Shown here piece after piece: positions 1-5,745 of a stretch of 9,387 nt of DNA. Source of the DNA: an uncultured Lachnospiraceae bacterium (GTDB lineage Bacteria > Bacillota_A > Clostridia > Lachnospirales > Lachnospiraceae); assembly GCA_947178085.1 (NCBI GenBank), contig CAMWWS010000086.1:1-9387 (forward strand), written 5' to 3'. Numbering within the stretch: the first letter of the stretch is position 1; the number at the start of each line of letters is the position of its first letter. A program made the translations under genes and the position numbers. The notes beneath the pieces were generated by a model that saw only the letters and a program-made list of their open reading frames with translations, did not search any database and was not told where the DNA came from.

Positions 1-649
1 CCTTATCTGCAAAAATAGTCACTTCCATTAGAAGTCTGCTTTCATCTACCTGCGCGTCGCCTAACAGCTCTTTTACCTTATCTTCAAGTTTCTGTCTGTA
101 TTCTGTGATAATTTCAGGTGAACGTTTCTCGATAAAATCCACATGTTCAAGCATTCCGTTAAGCTTGGCAATCAAATCATCTCTTAGATTCTCTCCTTCT
201 TTGATTCTGGATGCCACAAATCCCTCAACTGCTCCTTTTATCGCCTTATCAAGCAGCTTCCAGAGTTCTTCTTCATCGACTGTCTGCTCTTCCATACTGA
301 AGACTTCCGGATATCTGGACAATGTAGATACTCTGATATCATTATCCAAAGAAAAATCCTTCTGCATCTGCTCTAAGTATTTCACATACTCAGCCGCCAC
401 TTCCTTGTTATACTTCACACAGATATTGGACTCGGTAAAATCTTCATAGGTAATAAAAACGTCCACTTTACCTCTTTGTATATAATTTTTCAGTTCACTC
501 CTGATTGCTGTTTCAAAAAAGCTCAGCTTCTTGGGCATCTTGACAGATACATCCAGATATCTGTGGTTGACGGATTTCATCTCCACTGTGATTTTTCGTT
601 CTTCTTCGGCGATTTCATATCTGCCGAAACCTGTCATGCTCTTTATCAT
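1..649 (-). CDS. yicC: YicC family endoribonuclease, N-terminal 216 residues (runs off the left edge)
   Basis: The minus strand is open from an ATG at 649 to the window edge and encodes 216 residues of a family usually about 290 long, so the C-terminus is missing. The start MIKSMTGFGR is the family's signature N-terminus. Conserved stretches follow: EMKSVNHRYLDVS near residues 24-36, and near the edge DESRLLMEV, which resembles the segment leading into the conserved C-terminal domain. YicC proteins (B. subtilis YloC, E. coli YicC) have been described as endoribonucleases linked to RNA turnover and stationary phase; the catalytic C-terminal part cannot be inspected here. The start is supported by an AGAGG site seven bases upstream and a promoter at 695-723. 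In Firmicutes yicC often precedes remA, gmk and rpoZ, which would lie beyond the left edge; that is not visible. Family assignment is confident. Confidence 0.93.
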   Translation of the reverse strand, partial: MIKSMTGFGRYEIAEEERKITVEMKSVNHRYLDVSVKMPKKLSFFETAIRSELKNYIQRGKVDVFITYEDFTESNICVKYNKEVAAEYVKYLEQMQKDFSLDNDIRVSTLSRYPEVFSMEEQTVDEEELWKLLDKAIKGAVEGFVASRIKEGENLRDDLIAKLNGMLEHVDFIEKRSPEIITEYRQKLEDKVKELLGDAQVDESRLLMEVTIFADK

Positions 650-694
650 ACCCCATCCTCTTCTCTCACTGTATTTTTTGAGCCAGCTTCTAAT

Positions 695-723
695 ATTATA
701 AAATAATACTCTTCTCTAGTCAA
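695..723 (-). promoter_or_regulatory. Sigma-A promoter of yicC
   Basis: On the minus strand TTGACT (723-718) is followed after exactly 17 bases by a perfect TATAAT (700-695). Transcription would begin near 688, giving a leader of about 40 bases before the yicC ATG. The promoter sits just past the stop of the membrane ferredoxin gene (735), so yicC has its own start site even if read-through from the redox operon also occurs. I see no convincing intrinsic terminator between the two genes. Confidence 0.75.
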
Positions 724-734
724 GCTTGTGTCGA

Positions 735-1562
735 TTACACATCAGATTTTCGGATCTGTACCGTCTTCTTAACGCCGAGGGTAACAGCTCCCGCAGGACA
801 CACTTCTTTGCACTCACCGCACTGAATGCATTCTCTGTCTCCGATTTTACTAACGTCCATTCTGCACTGCCTTACGCACCTTCCGCAATGCATGCATTTA
901 TGCTCGTCAACTTTAACACCGAGAATGGAAATCCTGTTAAACAAAGAATAAAATGCCCCCAGAGGGCAGATAAATCTGCAAAAGAAACGAAAGATAAACA
1001 CCGATGCGATAATTATGACCGCTGCCAGCAGAATCTTCCATGAAAACAGCCAGCCGATAAGCCGCCTTAAACTTTCGTTCATAATGACTAACGGCACTCC
1101 TCCTTCAAGTGTGCCGGCAGGGCATATGAATTTGCAAAAGCCCGGTACAGCAAACTTAAGAGGGATGATTATTACAAACACCGCTAAAATCACATATTTA
1201 ATCAGGCTCAATCGCCTCGTCCATCTGCTTTTTTTCAGTTTTCTTGCAGGTATCTTATAAAGCAGTTCCTGCAAAAGCCCAAAAGGGCACAAAAATCCGC
1301 AGATGACTCTGCCTAAAAATATGCCGAAAAGAAGCAATACGCCCAGCATATAGTAAGGCAGCTTGTATTTTGACGACAATAGCGCCGACTGTAAGCTCCC
1401 TAAAGGGCATGCGCCAACTGCTCCGGGACAGGAATAACAATTCAGTCCCGGAACGCACAGTCCCTTTACGCTGCCCTGATAGATGGTCCCTTTTGCAAAA
1501 CCCGTTATGTTGCAGTTATATAAAACCGCAGTTATAAGCTGGATAATACGTCTTCGCTTCAT
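735..1562 (-). CDS. Polytopic membrane 4Fe-4S protein, NapH/NosR/CcoG-like, with C-terminal 2x[4Fe-4S] ferredoxin domain
   Basis: This 275-residue protein has four to five hydrophobic segments (about 5-20, 70-92, 120-140, 173-192) and 19 cysteines. The membrane part carries CX3CP motifs typical of the NapH/NosR/MauN group: CGFLCPFG at 88-95, CKFICPAG at 143-150 and CRFICPLG at 195-202. The C-terminus holds two classical ferredoxin motifs, C223-C226-C229-C233 and C245-C248-C251-C255P, which should bind two [4Fe-4S] clusters. Known relatives pass electrons between quinol or ferredoxin pools and extracytoplasmic acceptors. The N-terminal region has an extra cysteine cluster (C36, C42, C45, C52). 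The gene is third in an operon: its ATG lies three bases after the stop of the 49-residue CXXC gene, with AGGA as ribosome site inside that gene's last codons. I infer that it supplies electrons to the thioredoxin-like lipoprotein; the substrate is unknown. Confidence 0.88.
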   Translation of the reverse strand: MKRRRIIQLITAVLYNCNITGFAKGTIYQGSVKGLCVPGLNCYSCPGAVGACPLGSLQSALLSSKYKLPYYMLGVLLLFGIFLGRVICGFLCPFGLLQELLYKIPARKLKKSRWTRRLSLIKYVILAVFVIIIPLKFAVPGFCKFICPAGTLEGGVPLVIMNESLRRLIGWLFSWKILLAAVIIIASVFIFRFFCRFICPLGAFYSLFNRISILGVKVDEHKCMHCGRCVRQCRMDVSKIGDRECIQCGECKEVCPAGAVTLGVKKTVQIRKSDV

Positions 1563-1565
1563 AGC

Positions 1566-1715
1566 CTATCCTATTCCTATGCATTCGTAGCATATGCGGG
1601 CTGCCTTATTTTTTACATCCTTAAAACCTTTTTGAGATACACCTGTAAAAATCAGCGCCATGGCAGCCAATATCAGAATGGCTCTCTCAAAATTCACTTT
1701 ACCGCTTATTTTCAT
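1566..1715 (-). CDS. 49-residue membrane peptide with C-terminal CXXC motif (CD1871A-like)
   Basis: A 49-codon minus-strand gene fills the gap between the lipoprotein and ferredoxin genes. Its ATG overlaps the lipoprotein stop (TGATG, one base shared), and its TAG ends three bases before the ferredoxin ATG, so it is packed as a coupled operon member. The protein has a short basic N-terminus (K2, K6, R11), one hydrophobic helix at about 12-26, a basic linker (K29-R40) and the motif CYEC at 42-45, four residues from the end. The size, helix and terminal CXXC match what I remember as the 'CD1871A family CXXC motif-containing protein', found in Clostridia beside similar genes; I could not search for this. 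No function is established. A thiol relay between the membrane ferredoxin and the TlpA-like lipoprotein is my inference. Topology is ambiguous because both flanks of the helix are basic. Confidence 0.82.
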   Translation of the reverse strand: MKISGKVNFERAILILAAMALIFTGVSQKGFKDVKNKAARICYECIGIG

Positions 1716-2263
1716 CACTTCATTACCTCGTCAATGGCGGATTTATATTCCTTATACTGTTTCTCGGCGCTATTTGCTCCCAGATAAATTTTGCTGATTT
1801 TTCCGTCCGGGGCAACAATCACTGTATATGGAATACCCTGAGTAGGATATTTTTCGCCAATTTCTCCATTCTCATCATAGGCGATTGGAAAGGTGTATCC
1901 ATTGTCGGCAATAAATTTGTCTACAGTTTCCCTGTCTTCTGCACAGTCGATAACTACAAGCGCCAGACTGTCACCATATTCATCATAAAGCTGCTGAAAT
2001 GCAGGCATTTCACCCACGCAAGGAGGACACCAGGTAGCCCAGAAGTTTATCAGAATCACCCTATCAGACATTTCCGAAAGAACAAAGCTGCCGCCGTCCG
2101 CAAGTTCAGCGGTAAAATCCGGTGGTACATCGCCTTCTGAAAGCTCTTCATAGACTTCCGCATCGTCCGTATTTTTTTCATTATTGCCGCAGCCGATGCA
2201 TAAAACAAGCGCAGCCACAATAGCCGCCAAAACTGAAAAACATTTGACATGTTTTTTATTCAT
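1715..2263 (-). CDS. TlpA/ResA-family thioredoxin-like lipoprotein
   Basis: This 182-residue protein begins with a basic, hydrophobic signal (about 1-21) and a lipobox-like CIGC ending at C25, followed by a charged Asn/Glu/Asp-rich linker, as expected for an extracytoplasmic lipoprotein. From about residue 45 it is a TlpA/ResA thioredoxin fold: NFWATWCPPC places the redox pair at C79 and C82, and GIPYTVIV gives the cis-proline at P145. C107 is an additional cysteine. The -3 lipobox residue is Cys rather than Leu, which is unusual; C22 as the modified residue is less likely because its -1 would be Leu. It is the first gene of the operon, with a good AAGGAG site and an extended -10 promoter upstream. 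The family reduces extracytoplasmic disulfides, for example of apocytochromes or other partner proteins; no cytochrome gene is present, so the target is unknown. Confidence 0.92.
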   Translation of the reverse strand: MNKKHVKCFSVLAAIVAALVLCIGCGNNEKNTDDAEVYEELSEGDVPPDFTAELADGGSFVLSEMSDRVILINFWATWCPPCVGEMPAFQQLYDEYGDSLALVVIDCAEDRETVDKFIADNGYTFPIAYDENGEIGEKYPTQGIPYTVIVAPDGKISKIYLGANSAEKQYKEYKSAIDEVMK

Positions 2264-2295
2264 AGCCTTCTCCTTTTTTGAAATATGGTATGATA

Positions 2296-2304
2296 ATTAT
2301 AACA
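2296..2304 (-). promoter_or_regulatory. Extended -10 promoter of the redox operon
   Basis: The minus strand carries TGTTATAAT, a perfect TATAAT (2301-2296) preceded by the TGN extension (2304-2302). The -35 region at the right distance is only T-rich (TTTTAT), which is common when the extended -10 is present. The start site would lie near 2289, about 26 bases before the lipoprotein ATG, leaving room for the AAGGAG ribosome site. This is the only clear promoter for the three genes. Confidence 0.6.
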
Positions 2305-2370
2305 GATTAATATACGAAATAAAACGGGATTTATCCAAATTTTCCACTATTGTTGAGAATGTAGGATATA

Positions 2371-2398
2371 TTGACACCTATATCAGACAGATTATGTA
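2371..2398 (+). promoter_or_regulatory. Candidate plus-strand promoter for the 44-codon ORF
   Basis: A perfect TTGACA (2371-2376) is followed after 16 bases by TATGTA (2393-2398). The -35 box is framed by an inverted repeat, GATATA (2365-2370) and TATATC (2379-2384), which could be an operator or chance in AT-rich DNA. The start site would be about 40 bases upstream of the ATG at 2445. The -10 is weak, so this is only a candidate. Confidence 0.3.
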
Positions 2399-2444
2399 CG
2401 GAAGCGGTGAATTTTAATCAGAATAAGGATATACAATAAGGACA

Positions 2445-2579
2445 ATGAATTACAAGCAGAAAAATGCAAATACGCTGGCAAAGTCTCTTGTGAGGAGATT
2501 TACCAGCGAATCTTTATCGATACAAATAGAGGAACATAAGAATAATATAAAAAGACTAGAGAAAAATTATGAGATTTGA
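2445..2579 (+). CDS. Possible 44-residue basic protein, unknown function
   Basis: A small plus-strand ORF lies in the 330-base spacer between two minus-strand genes. It encodes 44 residues, starting MNYKQKNANT and ending RLEKNYEI, rich in Lys, Arg, Glu and Asn. The second half (about 24-42) looks like an amphipathic helix. A weak AAGG site lies three bases before the ATG, which is closer than ideal, and a candidate promoter sits at 2371-2398. A strong hairpin (2473-2508) is inside the reading frame, so the stretch may be a transcription terminator for the opposite strand rather than a gene. I do not recognise the protein. It could also be the remnant of a larger gene. Treat it as a weak prediction. 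Confidence 0.25.
   Translation: MNYKQKNANTLAKSLVRRFTSESLSIQIEEHKNNIKRLEKNYEI
2473..2508 (-). terminator. Strong hairpin, possible terminator downstream of the XRE gene
   Basis: Arms CGCTGG (2473-2478) and CCAGCG (2503-2508) pair perfectly. The stem continues inward with AAA/TTT and TCTC/GAGA, broken by one mismatch and one bulge, around a seven-base loop: 13 pairs in 36 bases. Read on the minus strand it lies about 85 bases beyond the XRE stop and is followed by TATTTGCATTTTT, a broken T-tract. On the plus strand the following sequence is less T-rich, so a minus-strand terminator is the better reading. The imperfect T-tract and long 3' leader keep confidence moderate. Confidence 0.4.
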
Positions 2580-2593
2580 AGTAGAATTTTCAA

Positions 2594-3415
2594 TCATCCC
2601 ATCAAATCCTGTATATGGCATCCATTGTAATTATAAAAATGCTCTTTGTATTGCGCGCACTCATCTGCAAACGCAAAGACTGCATATAGCATAACAAGCG
2701 CTCCATCCGAAAGAGACAATTCATATAAATCCAACATCCTGCCATCCACTTCCACCTGTTGGGTCCTGAACATTCCGCTCTCACGTAATTTAACCTCCAA
2801 TGCCGCTTCGTCTTCTATATCGCAATTTTGACATATAGTGCCTAAGGTAAACATAGTTTTCCTGCTTCCTAAAATCTCCGCCAGCGCAATACGGAAATCC
2901 TTATTACACAACATTTCCAACAGTTCAATCGCTTTCTCGCTTTTCAGAAGGCTGACCCATACTTCCTCCGGTTTTCTTAAAAGCAGCCCTCCACGCTTTT
3001 CACGATAATACACGGCGCCATGGCCGCAGAAAACAGCTGTACGCACATCCTCATGTTCCTTCAGATAATTCCTGTAGTCTCTCTGACTCTCTTCAAACGT
3101 CTTGTCCGGTTCTTCCCCGTTCCGGTAATGGGCACCATACAAGGAACTTCCCATTACATTAAGTAACGCCTCGCAACCTTTTTCAAACACCTGCTCCGTA
3201 CTGCTGCTTTCCGAAAATCCCCTGCCAAACAGCCTGTCAATGTTCACCTCAAAAATATCTGCAAGAATGGGAAGCAGCGCTACATCCGGCAGATTGGTAC
3301 CGTTTTCCCATTTGGAAACAGCCTGCGACGACACCCCGATGGCGGAAGCAAGCGCTTCCTGAGTCATCCCCTTATTTTTACGTAAAACCGCAATGTTCTC
3401 ACCTATCGACTTCAT
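2594..3415 (-). CDS. XRE-family transcriptional regulator with an unrecognised C-terminal domain
   Basis: Residues 1-66 form a typical XRE/Cro-C1 helix-turn-helix: GENIAVLRKNKGMTQEALA, then GVSSQAVSKWENG as the recognition helix region, then LPDVALLPILADIFEVNIDRLFG. This should bind an operator as a dimer. The remaining 200 or so residues contain no motif I can name. They are mostly helical, with a cluster of aromatics near the end and cysteines at scattered positions (for example FCGHGAVYY and TICQNCD). It may be a sensor or oligomerisation domain. The start has an excellent AAAGGAGG site six bases before the ATG. The gene diverges from rqcH across 253 bases, and a perfect palindrome at 3479-3490 lies beside its likely start site, suggesting autoregulation. 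Whether it also controls rqcH or the downstream redox operon cannot be told from sequence. Confidence 0.85.
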   Translation of the reverse strand: MKSIGENIAVLRKNKGMTQEALASAIGVSSQAVSKWENGTNLPDVALLPILADIFEVNIDRLFGRGFSESSSTEQVFEKGCEALLNVMGSSLYGAHYRNGEEPDKTFEESQRDYRNYLKEHEDVRTAVFCGHGAVYYREKRGGLLLRKPEEVWVSLLKSEKAIELLEMLCNKDFRIALAEILGSRKTMFTLGTICQNCDIEDEAALEVKLRESGMFRTQQVEVDGRMLDLYELSLSDGALVMLYAVFAFADECAQYKEHFYNYNGCHIQDLMG

Positions 3416-3478
3416 AGTCTTCCTCCTTTAATCTGTTTTTTGCTTACAAAATAATGATGCGTTATCGTTTCCAACTTC

Positions 3479-3490
3479 TGAACATGTTCA
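3479..3490. promoter_or_regulatory. Perfect 12-bp palindrome TGAACATGTTCA, candidate operator
   Basis: TGAACATGTTCA is its own reverse complement. Skipping one mismatched position on each side, the symmetry continues for two more pairs (TT/AA), giving 16 matched positions out of 18. It lies 64-75 bases upstream of the XRE start codon and a few bases downstream of the -10 box at 3498-3503, where a bound repressor would block initiation or clearance. XRE regulators commonly bind such sites in their own promoters, so autoregulation is the natural inference. Confidence 0.5.
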
Positions 3491-3497
3491 TAACCAT

Positions 3498-3526
3498 ATT
3501 ATAATCACTTTCCTAAGTTACTTCCA
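3498..3526 (-). promoter_or_regulatory. Probable promoter of the XRE gene
   Basis: On the minus strand a perfect TATAAT (3503-3498) lies 17 bases after TGGAAG (3526-3521), a poor -35. Transcription would begin near 3491, immediately beside the palindrome at 3479-3490. The -10 is part of ATTATAAT, which also reads TATAAT on the plus strand (3500-3505), but no plus-strand gene follows at suitable distance. Confidence 0.4.
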
Positions 3527-3609
3527 TCTACCATCCGGCGAAAATATGTCGCAAACGGACACCGCAACACGCAACCCGATAGCACATTGCAAAGCACTAC
3601 TTAATTGAC

Positions 3610-3638
3610 TTGCCATTTCCAATACGTAGTTGTACAAT
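3610..3638 (+). promoter_or_regulatory. Sigma-A promoter of rqcH
   Basis: TTGCCA (3610-3615) and TACAAT (3633-3638) are separated by exactly 17 bases, giving a start site near 3645 and a leader of about 24 bases. AGAAAGG (3651-3657) is the ribosome site, eleven bases from the ATG, slightly far. A TTGACT at 3605-3610 overlaps this -35 but would give a 22-base spacer, so it is probably not the one used. Confidence 0.6.
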
Positions 3639-3668
3639 ATAGACAAATACAGAAAGGTTTGACTAACT

Positions 3669-5444
3669 ATGGCTTTCGACGGCATTACCATCTCAAATAT
3701 AGCAAAAGAATTAAACGACACCCTCTCAGGCGGCCGCATCTACAAAATCTCCCAGCCTGAAACAGACGAGCTTCTTATAACAGTAAAAAATAACAGCTCC
3801 CAATACAGGCTTTTACTCTCGGCGGACGCATCACTTCCGCTTATTTATCTGACTGACAAAAACAAGCAAAGTCCCATGACAGCACCGGGATTCTGTATGT
3901 TACTCAGGAAACATCTGCAGAATGCAAGGATTCTGGATATCACACAGCCTGAGCTTGAGCGTATCATCAGAATTCGTCTTGAGCATCTGAATGAGATGGG
4001 CGATATCTGCCAGAAGACTCTGATTATCGAAATCATGGGCAAACACAGCAATATAATCTTCTGTAATGATAAAAATATGATAATTGACAGCATTAAACAT
4101 ATTTCCGGCATGGTAAGCTCCGTCAGGGAAGTACTGCCCGGCAGGGAATATTTTATTCCGCAGACACAGAATAAGCTAAACCCCCTTACTCTTATAGAAA
4201 CACCCTGCTCTGATTCTGATGATGTGGAAATCAAAAAGCTCTTCACTGAAAAGATTTCTACCATGCCTATGCCCATTCACAAGGCCCTTTACTGCACTTA
4301 TACCGGACTCTCTCCTATTATCGCACAGGAAGTTTGTTATCGTGCAGGCATAGACGGTGATATTCCTGTAAGTGCTCTGGACGAAGCTGCGTTTAATATA
4401 ATTTATGTAAACCTGATTTCCATATTAAAACAGATTAAAGACGGCGCTTTTGAGCCAAATATCATATATGAAAATAAAACTCCCGTGGAGTTTGCCGCAA
4501 TTCCACTGACTCTTTATGCCAATAAGGAAGTCCGTTTTTTTGATACAATCAGTGAAGTTCTGGAGCGCTATTATGAGGAAAAAAATGTTATTACAAGGAT
4601 TCGGCAGAAATCGGCAGACTTACGTAAAATTGTTAATACTGCCTTAGAACGGAATATAAAGAAATACGATTTACAGCTAAAACAGATAAAAGATACCGAG
4701 AAGCGTGACAAATACCGTATCTATGGAGAACTTCTGAATACTTACGGCTACGGTGTCGAGCCCGGAGCAAAATCCATGGAAGCGTTGAATTATTATACGA
4801 ATGAAATGATAACAATTCCTTTGGACGATACTCTCACGCCTTCCGAAAATGCAAAAAAATACTTTGACAAATACGGAAAGCTGAAACGCACCTTTGAAGC
4901 GCTTTCCAAGTTGACAATCGAAGTAAAAGAAGAAATCGAGCACCTTGAATCCATTGCTGCCTCTTTAGATATCGCCCTAAAGGAGGAAGATTTAGTTCAA
5001 ATCAAGGAAGAACTGATAGAAAGCGGATATATCCGCAGAAAGGGCGGCGGAAAGAAAATAAAGATTACAAGCAGCCCATTCCACTATATCAGCTCCGACG
5101 GCTTTCATATCTATGTAGGCAAAAATAATTATCAGAACGACGAGCTTACTTTCAAATTTGCAACCGGTAACGATTGGTGGTTCCACGCCAAGAAAATTCC
5201 CGGTTCCCATGTTATTGTCAAAACCGAAGGTAAGGAACTTCCCGACCGTACATTTGAAGAAGCGGCAAAGCTGGCTGCATTTTATTCCAAGGGAAGGGAA
5301 CAGGAAAAAGTGGAAATTGACTATCTCCAAAAAAAGAATGTAAAAAAACCAAACGGCGCCAAACCGGGGTTTGTTGTCTACTACACCAATTATTCCATGA
5401 CAATAGATTCCGATATCTCCGGTCTGACGCAGCTTGACAATTAA
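3669..5444 (+). CDS. rqcH: Rqc2 homolog RqcH, ribosome quality-control NFACT protein (fibronectin-binding protein A family)
   Basis: RqcH binds stalled 50S subunits carrying peptidyl-tRNA and recruits alanyl-tRNA to add C-terminal Ala tails that mark the nascent chain for degradation; this is established for B. subtilis RqcH (YloA). At 591 residues the protein is full length. It opens with MAFDGITISNIAKEL, the NFACT-N start, with the tRNA-contact region around 95-125 (QPELERIIRI, then EIMGKHSNII). A helix-hairpin-helix segment lies near 213-229 (GLSPIIAQEV), a long charged coiled coil at about 300-450, and NFACT-R at about 455-575 with NDWWFHAKKIPGSHV (501-515) and GFVVYYTNYSMTI. At 97-98 it has Glu-Arg where B. 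subtilis has the functionally important Asp-Arg. The gene has its own promoter and is convergent with the coat genes, with only 12 bases between stop codons. Older annotations call it fibronectin-binding protein. Confidence 0.95.
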   Translation: MAFDGITISNIAKELNDTLSGGRIYKISQPETDELLITVKNNSSQYRLLLSADASLPLIYLTDKNKQSPMTAPGFCMLLRKHLQNARILDITQPELERIIRIRLEHLNEMGDICQKTLIIEIMGKHSNIIFCNDKNMIIDSIKHISGMVSSVREVLPGREYFIPQTQNKLNPLTLIETPCSDSDDVEIKKLFTEKISTMPMPIHKALYCTYTGLSPIIAQEVCYRAGIDGDIPVSALDEAAFNIIYVNLISILKQIKDGAFEPNIIYENKTPVEFAAIPLTLYANKEVRFFDTISEVLERYYEEKNVITRIRQKSADLRKIVNTALERNIKKYDLQLKQIKDTEKRDKYRIYGELLNTYGYGVEPGAKSMEALNYYTNEMITIPLDDTLTPSENAKKYFDKYGKLKRTFEALSKLTIEVKEEIEHLESIAASLDIALKEEDLVQIKEELIESGYIRRKGGGKKIKITSSPFHYISSDGFHIYVGKNNYQNDELTFKFATGNDWWFHAKKIPGSHVIVKTEGKELPDRTFEEAAKLAAFYSKGREQEKVEIDYLQKKNVKKPNGAKPGFVVYYTNYSMTIDSDISGLTQLDN

Positions 5445-5456
5445 AATTTAACAGTA

Positions 5457-5717
5457 TTAAATAGTCTTTTCTGTAAATAAAGACTTCACGTGGTCGATTT
5501 CCGCCTGTGTAGCCTTTGCCGCAGGCACATAATAGGATTTCTCCCTTGCAATCTGATAGAGTTCTTCCTGTGACTGCTCACAGGCATTTCTGAACTGCTT
5601 TAAAGTCTGCTTTAACTCTTTATTTTCTGTCTGCGGTATCATTTCTCCAAAACGTACCAGCTCTCCGTTGATTCCCGTCAACGTATCTGCTACCATTGTT
5701 TTTTCCTGCATCTGCAT
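5457..5717 (-). CDS. Spore coat protein, Coat F-like (C-terminal-type helical half)
   Basis: This 86-residue protein is nearly all helical. Residues 6-75 resemble the Coat F domain: MVADTLTGINGELVRFGEMI, then TENKELKQTLKQFRNACEQSQEELYQIA, then KSYYVPAA, matching the aromatic-Pro ending (GWY-like) of that family. Coat F proteins are structural components of the endospore coat. Full-length relatives carry two helical hairpins; this one carries only the second, and the short gene upstream (5822-6007) resembles the first. A ribosome site AAGG lies eight bases before the ATG, with a stronger AAGGAG a few bases further up. It is probably co-transcribed with the upstream gene across a 104-base spacer with two hairpins. 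The single cysteine (C48) is in the second helix. The coat function is inferred from family resemblance. Confidence 0.75.
   Translation of the reverse strand: MQMQEKTMVADTLTGINGELVRFGEMIPQTENKELKQTLKQFRNACEQSQEELYQIAREKSYYVPAAKATQAEIDHVKSLFTEKTI
5463..5485 (-). terminator. Weak hairpin at the convergent 3' ends of rqcH and the coat gene
   Basis: AGTCTTT (5463-5469) and AAAGACT (5479-5485) pair perfectly around a nine-base loop. On the minus strand this overlaps the last codons of the coat gene and is followed by an AT-rich stretch (ATTTAATACTG, then TTAAATTTT), so it could end coat-gene transcription. On the plus strand no T-tract follows, making it a poor rqcH terminator. A second, AT-only inverted repeat lies between the two stop codons. 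Stem strength is low. Confidence 0.25.
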
Positions 5718-5745
5718 ATTAATATCCTTGCTCCTTTCTCAACTT

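Noticed and set aside
105..449. Plus-strand ORF of 114 residues
   Set aside because: It lies antisense to the conserved YicC coding frame, is low-complexity (Ser/Leu-rich) and has no ribosome site or recognisable family.
727..741. Five-pair hairpin TGTGT/ACACA as a terminator of the redox operon
   Set aside because: The stem is short, overlaps the stop codon and is not followed by a T-tract.
726..1043. Plus-strand ORF of 105 residues, and others opposite the membrane ferredoxin
   Set aside because: The minus frame carries regular ferredoxin and CX3CP motifs; the plus frame is a shadow without a ribosome site or domain.
3518..3739. Minus-strand ORF of 73 residues overlapping the rqcH start and promoter
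   Set aside because: It covers the rqcH promoter and first codons, has no good ribosome site and matches no family I know. It also overlaps the XRE promoter region.
3845..4276. Minus-strand ORF of 143 residues inside rqcH
   Set aside because: It is antisense to well-conserved NFACT-N sequence; its Cys/Ser/Leu-rich composition is typical of a reverse-strand shadow.
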